From NCBI GenBank assembly GCA_963514095.1, contig OY741266.1:5602522-5666521 (forward strand): DNA of 64,000 nt. Reading direction: 5' to 3'. How positions within the stretch are numbered: position 1 is the stretch's first letter; every line of letters begins with the position of its first letter. This DNA comes from Eutrigla gurnardus. Lineage: Eukaryota; Chordata; Actinopteri; Perciformes; Triglidae. A model generated the notes under the pieces. The model searched no databases and had not been told where the DNA came from. It saw nothing but the letters and a program-made list of their open reading frames with translations. This document shows, in pieces, positions 33,576-43,337 of the stretch. The translations under genes and the position numbers were made by a program.

Positions 33576-35130
33576 GGTGCCTTGCCACCTCTGAGTCTCC
33601 AGCCTCTGCTTCCTCAATGGAAGACGTGTCAGTGGGATTGAGGAGATCCTTGAAGTATTCCTTCCACCGCCCGACGATATCCCCAGTCGAAGTCAGCAGC
33701 TCCCCACCTCCACCGTAAACAGTGTTGGTGGAGGGCTGCTTCCCCTTCCTGAGGCGCCGGATGGTTTGCCAGGATTTCCTCGAGGCCGACCGATAGTCCT
33801 CCTCCATGGCCTCCCCGAACTCTTCCCAGACCCGAACCTTTGCTTCAGCGACCGCTCGCGCTGCAGCACGCTTGGCCTGCCGGTACCTGTCAGCTGCCTC
33901 GGGAGTCCCCCGAGCCAACCAGGTTCGGTAGGACTCCTTCTTCAGCTTGACAGCATCCCTTACTTCCGGTGTCCACCACCGGGTTCGGGGATTGCCACCA
34001 CGACAGGCACCGGAGACCTTACGGCCACAGCTTCGAACAGCTGCGTCCACAATGGAAGCAGAGAACAAGGTCCATTCGGACTCAATGTCCCCAGCCTCCC
34101 TCGGGATCTGGTCAAAGCTCTCCCGGAGTTGGGAGTTGAAGACCTCCCTGACAGAGGGTTCCACCAGACGTTCCCAGCAGACCCTCACAACACGTTTAGG
34201 TCTGCCAAGTCTGTCCAGCTTCCTCCCCTGCCAGCGGATCCAACTCACCACCAGGTGGTGATCAGTTGACAGCTCAGCCCCTCTCTTCACCCGAGTGTCC
34301 AAGACATACGGCCGGAGGTCAGATGACACAACCACGAAGTCGATCATTGACCTCCGGCCTAGGGTGTCCTGGTGCCACGTGCACTGGTGGACACCCTTAT
34401 GCTTGAACATGGTGTTCGTTATGGACAAACCGTGACTAGCACAGAAGTCCAATAACAGAACCCCACTCGGGTTCTGATCGGGGAGGCCGTTCCTCCCAAT
34501 CACGCCCCTCCAGGTAACACTGTCATTGCCCACGTGAGCGTTGAAGTCCCCCAGTAAAACAATGGAGTCCCCGGTTGGAGCACTCTCAAGTACCCCTCCC
34601 AAGGACTCCAAGAAGGCCGGGTACTCTGCACTGCCGTTTGGCCCGTAGGCCGAAACAACAGTGAGAGACCTATCCCCGACCCGAAGGCGCAGGGAAACGA
34701 CCCTCTCGTTCACTGGGGATAACTCCAACACATGGCGGCCGAGCTGGGGGGCTATAAGCAAGCCCACACCAGCTCGGCGCCTTTCACCGCGGGCAACTCC
34801 AGAGTAGAAGAGAGTCCAACCTCTCTCAAGGAGTTGGGTTCCAGAGCCCAGACTGTGTGTGGAGGTGAGCCCGACTACCTGTAGCCGGTAGCGCTCTACC
34901 TCCCGCACTAGCTCAAGCTCTTTCCCCCCCAGTGAGGTGACATTCCATGTCCCCATGGCTAGAGTCACCGTCCGGGGATTGGGTCGCCGGGGCACCCGCC
35001 CAGGACAGCCACCCAAATCACACCGCACCGGCCCCTTCTGAACCCTCCTGCGGGTGGTGGGCCTACAGGAGGGCAGGCCCACGTGGCTCCTTCGGGCTGT
35101 GTCCGGCCGGGTCCCGTGGGCACAGAGATA
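33511..35130 (-). pseudogene. Rex3 endonuclease domain and linker
   Basis: The frame contains 'MGTWNVTSLGGKE', 'VVGLTSTHSLG', 'GVGLLIAP', 'VSAYGPN', 'LLGDFNAHVGND', 'CTWHQDTLGRRSMIDFVVV' and 'STDHHLVV'. These are the APE endonuclease blocks in order, and they look complete. The linker before RT has lost about 70 bp relative to the usual Rex3 protein, and the frame shifts near 33575. Confidence 0.85.
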
Positions 35131-35964
35131 GATACAAACCAGTTTACGATAGACAGCAATTATGGGATACAAATACCATAATTAGAAGATACAAATTTCA
35201 TAATGACATATGACAAGATACAATGTCCAATTAATGAACAAACCAGAAAATAAAAATAGCAATATTACAAGACACACATTTTATAATTATATGGTACATG
35301 TTCACAATACAAATATAATTACAAACTGCAAATTAAAGATATTAAATAATAAAAAAATGAATAATATTATAAGATTGTTTCATAATGACCAGATACTATG
35401 ATAAATATGACCTTCAAATTTCACAAATTACGAAACACAAATCATTAAAAATTCAGACTAGAGAATTATGAAATTTATACCTGGATAATATTTCGATAGT
35501 ACTTACTTAAAATATCTTAAATGAAACCTGTCATTACAATTTGTGAATTTCAGAATTAAAAGCCATAAATCTAAAGACTGCAAGATAAAAACCTGAAAAT
35601 TACAAAATAATAATCCATATTGCATAATGGTGAAATCTCAATTAATAAATGAAAATCCCCTAATTTAAAGATACAGATAACATAATCACAAAATAAAAAT
35701 TACATATCTTGAAGACACTCAGAATTACAAATTAATAAAATGCAACGCTCATGATCACAAGATTCACATGTTATAACAAGAAGCAGCAGCTCTCATATTT
35801 TCAAAACACAAGATTCATTCAAGATTTCATAAATACAAGATACAGATTTTATAGAGAGATTTATAGAGATTAGTATGTAGCGCAAAATTTAAAATAATCA
35901 CCGGAAATCTATTTGGACTTCAGTACAAATTAGACTCAAGCGACTGTCACTGCAGTGCTTCAAA
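35131..35964. repeat. AT-rich degenerate minisatellite, right part
   Basis: Many diverged copies of a 'cataattacaagatacaaat'-like unit, with no coding content. It ends at the left inverted repeat of the 11.9-kb element. Confidence 0.5.
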
Positions 35965-36231
35965 CTGTTTAGATGTGAGACGTAGAAGCTGTTTTAGGCA
36001 GTACTGAGGACCAGTTGTAGTACAGGAGTGACAAAATGACGCCAGATTGTGCACACAGACACCCACACTTTAAGTACTAAAATGTCCGATTTCCACGTAG
36101 CACTGTGAATGCCTCGCAGTGTCCGCTGGCGATGGCGTCCGGTTCTGCTGGCTCACCTGCTGGACCCAGCACACAGGTGAGAAAAGTAAGGTTGGGACAT
36201 CGTGATAAATATCAAAATGAGAGGTGGTTGT
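35965..36231 (+). repeat. Left inverted repeat with promoter and first exon
   Basis: The 267 bp match the right arm (47574-47835, inverted) with only a few differences, mainly a 5-bp insertion near 36049 and three or four substitutions. The arm includes an ATG at 36132, a 45-nt coding exon and the donor CAG/GTGAG. Confidence 0.9.
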
Positions 36232-39200
36232 TTTGTTTTTGTTCTGTAGTGCTGTCAGTGTTCTTTTACCGTTAATATAGCAACTGTTGCTACAGTAGGG
36301 TTCTTATTTGTTAGCATCAACCTTAATTCTTCTTTTGTTTAGTCTATTATTTTTTTTTTTGCCTCTGTTATCTCACCTGTAATACATAAGCAGAGCATTG
36401 ACGTCTCGAAACCCCCCCTCCCCCCCCCCCCCCAACACACACACACACACACACACACACAAAGCTGGTGTAAGAATATAAAGTTATGTTGTTTATTCCA
36501 GGATCAACTGAAAAGACAATTTGTACAGAGACTGCTGACCAAGGTTTCACAGGTCATGCAGAGATTGCCACTTGATGTGCAGTACCTACAGTTGGTCGTC
36601 AACCAGGAGATGGTCCTTTTAAGTTCACTGTCCTGCCTGATTGAGATGCCACAGGATGTGATCAATGCTTTGACTGAACTAACAGCTCTTGTCAATATGG
36701 AGGACAACTCAAATCTGACCCCCAGTCAGGTGCCTATGTTGTTGCAAGGAGAAATGGGACGGCCGAAATATGACGTGTCTCCACAACAACTACAGAGCCT
36801 GATAGAAATGTCTCTACCAGTATCATCTATTGCCAACGTTCTGGGGGTATCTGAAAGCACAGTAAAACGGCGCATGCAAGACAATGGCCTTTCCATCAAA
36901 CACTATTACAGTAACATCACAGATCATGAACTGGACAATTTGGTGAGGTCTGTAAAAAGCAGGGCATGGGCCTGTGGGACTAAGAATGGTGAAGGGAATC
37001 CTGCAGGGCATGGGCCAAGGGAATCCTGCAGGGCATGGGCCACCGTATCCAGTGGAAGAGAGTGTCTAACTCTTTGCATCGTGTGGACCCTGTTGGAGTG
37101 CTCTCACGCATGACAAGGATTGGGTGTGTGGCAAGGAGGGCATATTGTGTTCAAGGTCCTCTGCACTTGGTTCATGTCGACACAAATCATAAACTTGTCA
37201 GGTATGCTTTACATTTGATGTTTACATGCTATTCAGATCTACAATACTTAATGCAGGAGTAATATGTTTCCTGATTCTTTATGACAATTCCAACTTTTAT
37301 TTTAAATAAATGCACTTTACATGTAAATAAATGTAGATAGTGATTTATACTGATTTTCATTTTCAAAGATATGGCCTTGTTATTTTCGGAGGGATCGATG
37401 GATTCTCACGAAAGGTCATTTGTTTTCACTCCATAGCCATTAGTGATTGCATAAACTAAGTGGAAATGTCTGGTATGGATCAACTGCTAAATCTGCTGCG
37501 TCCATTTTATCTGTATTTGTATCATAACCTAGATAACCTAGCTAAAATGTCTGGTGTAAGGTTATATAAATTGACATGTCAAATGTTATTCATTTCCACT
37601 GAAGGATATCTCCTCCTCCAGATAATGTACCTGGGTGCTGCGACCAATAACAGAGCGTCCACTGCACTTGATTTTTTTTTAGAGGCAGTGCAAAAGTATG
37701 GCTTTCCATTAAGGTAAGACCAAAAAATAGGTGTGGCTCACAGTAGTGCTGTGATTTGTGCATTAGCTGTAAGTTACAGATGTGTAATGATTGCAATATG
37801 TAGGATTTAAAACAAATGCCAAGCTGTCTATCATCTCCAGTTTACTTTTTAGTTTGAACAGTTGGATCATTTCAATGGTTTTGCACATTACAGCACAATA
37901 AATTGACAATTAAAAAATACAATTAGGTATCTTTATTATTACTTTTTAATAAATACTTAAATATTTTTCTTTGTGTTCCCTTTAGAGTGCGAGGTGACCA
38001 AGGAGTAGAAAATGTGGGCATAGCATGATGCATGTTCACTATTAGAGGATGTGGAAGGGGAAGTTTCATGTCAGGAAAGAGTGTGCACAATCAAAGGTGT
38101 ATTTTTAAGAAAAATAATCAATAGAATTGATCTCAGATGTTGCCTTCTGTAGTCATACTTTGTGAAAATTCAAATGTACTGTATTGTACAAACTTGTGGG
38201 TATTTCTGTGTTTTCTTTTTTAACAGAATTGAGCGTTTGTGGCGAGATGTTTGGATGTCAGTGTCAAACGTCTACTACGAGGTACTTCACAGCCTTGAAG
38301 ATGAAGGCCTACTCGATCCCTCTGACAGCATCCACATGTTCTGTGCACATCATGTGTTTCTTCCACGTCTTCAGAGGGAGCTCAATGTCTTCAGGGTGGG
38401 TTGGGATAACCACCCTCTGAGAACCGAACAAAATCTGTCCCCACAACAACTGTGGACAATGGGACTCCTCCAGAATCCTGTAGACGCTCCTGACCTGGCA
38501 GAGGTACCATTTAAAAAAAATGTTTTTAAAGCAACAGGGTACTGACTGTTACAGTATTGGCCAGAATAACAATGTTCACACCATTTCATTTGAAAGTTTT
38601 TAGACAAGTACAATGGGAAGATGATACTTTAAACTATTAAAATGCTATATATGCATAATTGTAGTTTCTCACAAACATGAGTATAGCTACCCCTCACATT
38701 TCAGGAACCACTTCATACTGTAGTTTCTCAAGGTAAAACAATAAGATATACAACTTATCATTTATCTTGTGTTTCATGTATTCTAGGATGAGGCTTCGTT
38801 CCCTCCTTGCACTGCTTTTTAACTTGTACTGAATACATTAATCAATTCAAAATACTATAGAAATGAGACTTGGATATAAATTATAGTCAGTGTACAGCTT
38901 GTATAGCAGTATAGATTTATTATCCACTGAAAATAATCCTACAACCATTATTGTCTAAATAGTTGGCAGCACAACATACCTGATGCAACGTGTGGCAAAT
39001 CTGAGTACCAAAGTACCAAATTGAACAGCTGTAATTCATGATATACACATGTGTATGGTCCAGTTAAGCAGACTGTGACAAAGTGGGTGAGAGCCACACC
39101 ATTTGTAGTTGTATGTCAGTTTCTGAAGTTAAGTCAGTATTACACGTTTGTTCTGTAACGTGCTGATTTGTTCACATCATACTGTACCAACACGTTTAAG

Positions 39201-39392
39201 CACCTTTTTTAAATAATAATACAGGAAATCGAGGATCTTGACTTCAATCCAGGTAGTGAGCCAAATGCAGCCAGTGAGGGGTCATTGTTCCACCCATCAT
39301 ATGTCCCCTCCATGAGCAAGATATGGCAGGACTATGGGCCACCATTGATGTTACCGGACCATCGGAGTCCCACGGCAGAGACATGTATTTGA
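36132..39392 (+). pseudogene. IS3/rve-like DDE transposase, seven exons, disrupted
   Basis: Proposed exons, all with GT-AG introns in matching phase: 36132-36176, 36502-37202, 37369-37414, 37622-37713, 37986-38096, 38227-38503 and 39225-39392. Exon 2 carries a helical N-terminal region and a helix-turn-helix ('SSIANVLGVSESTVKRRM'). The integrase-like core gives the first Asp in 'HVDTNHKLV', the second in 'RGDQGVEN' and the Glu in 'NQRIERLWRDV', a DD34E spacing. The last exon is an acidic tail ending ...HRSPTAETCI. Three lesions are seen: a one-base shift near 36985, a 25-bp tandem duplication at about 36997-37046, and a TGA at 38026-38028 where the family usually has Arg. This copy therefore cannot make the full protein. 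The type recalls the eukaryotic IS3EU group. Confidence 0.8.
36405..36465. repeat. C-run and CA microsatellite in transposase intron 1
   Basis: An interrupted C run is followed by about 14 AC units between exons 1 and 2 of the transposase. Confidence 0.9.
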
Positions 39393-40019
39393 CTACACTA
39401 AACTATGTTCAAAATCGTGTAGCCTAAATGAAAACGTGCCGTGTTGAACACCAGATTTCTGACATGTATTTTAAGTTTATTTGTTGAAAACAACAAAATC
39501 AATGCAATGTTTTTTTTATGTTTACTGCACTAGTCACCGCTGTTTCTTGAATGAAAAGAATACAATACAAAAATTGAATAGTAAAACAGTAGCAACTGTT
39601 GTGTGCTGAAATGTATGTTGTCTTGTAACCTTGAAACAGATTAAAGGAGAAATCCGGTCATTTTTGACCCCATATCCGTTGTCCTCAGGGTCATCCCGAC
39701 TTATTAGAAGCAAAAAACCAGACAAAAATTGACGTTGCCTAGCCCGAGATCTGTAGCTGCCTGGCAGCCTTCCAGACTCGCTCCAATGCTAACCCATTGG
39801 GGCACGATGTATCTGCTTTCCTGGGCCTCAGAAAACAATTCCAAGACCTCTGCAACACAGGTTGTGTCCGTACGAGACACCACGGCGCTCGTTTAGCTCA
39901 AATAGTGTGGCGAAACGACATAAATATGTGTTTTTTTGCATGGATTTACTCACCGCAAATCTCCAGGTAGACATTAGCAGTAGATAGCCGAGCGCGGCTC
40001 GTCCTCCCAGTCACAGCAG

Positions 40020-40556
40020 AAAGGAAAACGTTTTCCCCGTAGATTTTGTATCCATAAAGAAAGATCGGGCAGTGCACTCGCCATGTCCGTAATAAATCCA
40101 TGACGCTGTTATGTCCACATGACTATGTTACAACATAGCAACGATAGCTTACAGCTAGTAACTGCCGGGCGCGCGCTCATCCGTCCCAGTCACAGCAGAA
40201 ACGAAAACGCTTTCCCCGCAGATTTTGTATCCATAAAGAACGATCGGGCAGTGCACTCGCCATGTCCGTAATAAATCCATGACGCTGATATGTCCACATG
40301 ACTATGTTACAACGTAGCAACAATAGCTTACAGCTAGTAACTGCCGGGCGCGCGCTCGTCCGTCCCAGTCACCGCAGAAACGAAAACGCTTTCCCCACAG
40401 ATTTTGTATCCATAAAGAACGATCGGTCAGTGCACTCGCCATGTCCGTAATAAATCCATGACGCTGTTATGTCCACATGACTATGTTACAACGTAGCCAC
40501 GATAGCTTACAGATAGTAACTGCCGGGCGCGCACTCGTCTGCCCCACCCACCGCAG
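40020..40556 (+). repeat. Three 179-bp tandem repeats upstream of the P2X7-domain gene
   Basis: Starting near 'gcagaaaggaaaacg' at 40017, the unit recurs at about 40196, 40375 and (start only) 40554. It runs through 'gatcgggcagtgcactcgcc', 'atgtccacatgactatgtta' and 'gctagtaactgccgggcgcg'. The first unit overlaps the left arm, so the arm's inner part has been tandemly amplified. Its position just 5' of the gene suggests promoter-repeat function (inference). Confidence 0.85.
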
Positions 40557-40649
40557 AAACTGTTGCTGTTTTCAAGCCAGTGACACATAACACAGTGACA
40601 GTCACGCAAGGGTCAATTTGAGTACACCTGGATTCGTAAAACAGCGACA

Positions 40650-41397
40650 ATGGCAAGTACTAGCTATTTCCACAATTCGGATTCAGACGATTTTGAATTT
40701 GACGGTAATCCCTACATGTTTGAGCCAGAATATACGGAAGAAGAATTGCAAGAGATGGAGAGAAGACAGACTGAGCAGCAACAGTTAGAAGAAAGTACTC
40801 CGATTGCACGCACTCGCCGTGGAGAGACTTGGTGGTGCTCTTGTGAATGTTGCCAGTCCATGCCAACAGAGGAAGAAAGCCTTTGCTGCATGGAGTGGGA
40901 CCTCATCCAGTCCAGTCAAGAAGAGTCCCGGGACAGTTGTGTCACCTGCACAGAGGACTATAGCAGTCTCCTCCACAGGGCTGTACTAGAGACTTTTTTT
41001 TTGTTCCAAAAATCAATTGGAAGAAGCGACCGAAACCAGAGGGGCCCAATGGCCAGCTATCTGCAGAGTAAGTAGCCTATAATTGTATGAATAGCGTTAC
41101 AATCATTTCTTGTAATAAAATTGTCCAAAAGAAACTGCATGCCATTTGTTTGCGTAGATATTACATGGACTGTATACAGGATAAATAACCAAGACGTTTG
41201 TCATGTCTTTCCCCTCCCCCAGCCAATACAGATTAGTGGCCTATCGAGTTGTGCTTGAGTGGGCTCTGAAAGGTGAGCGCCTTGGCCGTGGCAATAGGAG
41301 AGAATTGCCTAGCTGTGTTGTGAACGCCATCAGACAAAAATACCCATCCCCCTCGGCAAGATACATCGGCTTCAAAGAGGCAGAGGCTTTTTTCTGA
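40650..41397 (+). pseudogene. P2X7-type cysteine-rich intracellular-domain protein, one frameshift
   Basis: Two exons (40650-41067 and 41223-41397) are joined by a 155-bp intron with donor A/GTAAGT and acceptor CCCAG. The N-terminus is acidic (SDSDDFEFDGNPYMFEPEYT). Then comes the zinc-binding signature of the P2X7 C-terminal 'ballast' domain: 'WWCSCECCQSMPTEEESLCC' and 'CVTC'. Exon 2 gives 'QYRLVAYRVVLEW', 'LPSCVVNAIRQKYPSP' and 'YIGFKEAE', the closing blocks of the same domain. The P2X channel part is absent, so this is a free-standing domain of about 195 residues. In the exon-1 frame the splice is out of phase. The frame that joins exon 2 in phase (..NWKKRPKPEGPNGQ..) is entered only if the nine-T run at about 40993-41002 changed length. 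So a homopolymer slip probably broke the gene. Confidence 0.75.
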
Positions 41398-43070
41398 GCC
41401 TTTTTTGACTTTTTTGACTCATTTGTTTTTATTATGACAATCTTGTTATCCTTCTCCTGAACATGGTTGCCTTTAATGAACATCCATGGAATCTAGAAAT
41501 CTTTTTCTTTATCAAAAGAATGTTATTATAATAAAAAGAACGCATTTACACATTCAAAGTTTGATTTTGTGTTTTTACTTGAACCACAGTTACTAGCTGT
41601 AAGCTATCGTTGCTACGTTGTAACATAGTCATGTGGACATAACAGCGTCATGGATTTATTACGGACATGGCGAGTGCACTGCCCGATCTTTCTTTATGGA
41701 TACAAAATCTACAGGGAAAACGTTTTCCTTTCTGCTGTGACTGGGAGGACGAGCCGCGCTCGGCTATCTACTGCTAATGTCTACCTGGAGATTTGCGGTG
41801 AGTAAATCCATGCAAAAACACACATTTATTTTGTTTTGCAACACTATTTGAGCTAAACGAGCGCCGTTGTGTCTCGTACGGACACAACCTGTGTTGCAGA
41901 GGTCTTGGAATAGTTTTCTGAGGCCCAGGAAAGCAGATACATCGTGCCCCAATGGGCTAGCATTGGAGCGAGTCTGGAAGGCTGCCAGGCAGCTACAGAT
42001 CTCGGGCTAGGCAACGTCAATTTTTGTCGGGTTTTTTGCTTCTAATAAGTCGGGATGACCCTGAGGACAACGGATATGGGGTCAAAAATGACCAGATTTC
42101 TCCTTTAAGCAACTGTTGTGTACTGAACATTTGTTGTCTTGTAACCTTGAAACATATTAAGCAACTGTTGTGTACTGAACATTTGTTGTCTTGTAACCTT
42201 GAAACAGATTAAGCAACTGTTGTGTACTGAAGTTGATGTTGTCTTGTAACCATGAAAACATCTTAAACGTTGCTGAATTCTTGGCCAAGCAGGAAAGCCT
42301 CCTTCAACACCTCTTTGAACTGATCATAGGACCTCATATGTCTCACAGGTAGTTCAATAATCTTGGCACATGCTGAAACCACAGGGTAGCAGACCTTTTG
42401 ATTCCCAAAACTGGTATTGGGGTCATGGTTGAACTTGACTGTTACTGCAAAATCCTTCTTCTCTGAGGATAGAAGTGGAACATGGCCTTGGCCTGTGACC
42501 CACTGCAGAAATCTTGCCGGTGTGATCTTTGGGCCGTCTTTGTCATCTGTATCTTCATCTATGAAGCAAATAAATTTAAAAAGTGTTATGGGACAGTTTA
42601 TTTTTACTCAAAAGCAATGCAATTCCTGAATTTAAAGTGAATTGGACATCGGTACTCTGAGCCACAAAGGCACAGCTAATAAGTAACGTGTGTGATTGCA
42701 TGTTTTGATTAATGAACTCTTCATTACTTGGAATGAAGATGATTGATCTTTGTCAATTTTTTTTATATATATGCTTACTGATAATTATGGCCTTGCTCAA
42801 GAAATAAATGAAAGAGCTCACCTCTGACTTTAAAACCTATTACTATCAAGATTTGTCAGGGAAAATAAAACCATAACATGTTTAATATCAGTCTAACTAC
42901 AAGTGGTGGCTGGCTATTTTCTTAAGACTAAAATCAGTCCCAAACTTAAATCTCTTGTCAACAAACCCGCATATTTGACCGTTTCTGATAGACAGTTTCA
43001 GATTTGCAAGAAATAAAAACCAATATACCTTCATCCTCATAAAGGAAGTCCTGAACAAAGTTCAGAATGT

Positions 43071-43337
43071 AAATGGTAAATGGCCTCATTTATATAGCGC
43101 TTTTCTCCAAAGCGCTTTACAGGAATGACTGTCACTCACCCATTCACTCACACATTCACACACTGACGGCGGAGTCAACCACGCAGGGCGACAGCCAGCT
43201 CGTCAGGAGCAATTGGGGTGAGGTGTCTTGCTCAGGGACACCAGGCACTCAGCTAGGAGGAGCCGAGGATCAAACCAGCAATCTTGCGGTTGCCAGCCGA
43301 ACGCTCTACCTCCTGAGCTAAACCCCCCCTCCCCCTG
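43071..43337 (-). repeat. V-SINE-like SINE inserted in the HECT gene, with target duplication
   Basis: AGAATGT at 43064-43070 and 43338-43344 flanks it. Read on the minus strand it has a tRNA-like head (A box around 43300-43315, B-box-like 'ggtttgatcctcggctcct' near 43265), the conserved core and a 3' part ending near 'agcgctatataaatgaggcc'. The HECT exon continues directly on each side (..HHVELD / ILNFVQDF..), so it lies in coding sequence. Confidence 0.85.

Larger units (their letters stand above)
32203..35130 (-). mobile_element. Rex3: Rex3 (RTE-clade) LINE, nearly full length but broken
   Basis: The 3' end (left) is the GATG-type tandem tail typical of Rex3, preceded by 'cccggataagcggaagaaaa'. 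The APE endonuclease and RT follow on the minus strand. Both sites of the standard Rex3 RT primers (recalled from the literature) are found, at about 32998-33018 and 33444-33463. The 5' end lies near 35130 in the surrounding AT-rich repeat; no clear target duplication was found. RTE elements have a single ORF, and here it is cut into several frames. Confidence 0.9.
39645..42104. mobile_element. TTAA element with ~520-bp inverted arms carrying a P2X7-domain gene
   Basis: TTAA at 39641-39644 and 42105-42108 flanks the ends AGGAGAAATCCGG and its inverse. The arms (about 39645-40166 and 41588-42104) are inverted and roughly 95% alike by eye. Between them lie three 179-bp tandem repeats and one two-exon gene with a P2X7-type intracellular domain. 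No transposase is present. TTAA targeting allows Kolobok or piggyBac; the terminal AGG.. fits either. Confidence 0.8.
39588..42265. repeat. ~52-bp minisatellite split by the TTAA element
   Basis: The unit 'gcaactgttgtgtactgaac' plus 'tgttgtcttgtaaccttgaaac' and an A-TTAA end occurs once before (39588-39644) and three times after (about 42109-42265) the inner element. The inner element inserted in the TTAA that ends a unit. The repeat lies between the 3' ends of the two convergent genes. Confidence 0.8.

Noticed and set aside
39588..42265. Regularly spaced ~52-bp repeats that could suggest a CRISPR-like array
   Set aside because: The repeats are contiguous minisatellite units in a vertebrate-type genome, with no spacers and no cas genes.
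43260..43320. tRNA gene on the minus strand
   Set aside because: The A- and B-box-like sequence is the tRNA-derived head of a SINE with its own target duplication.
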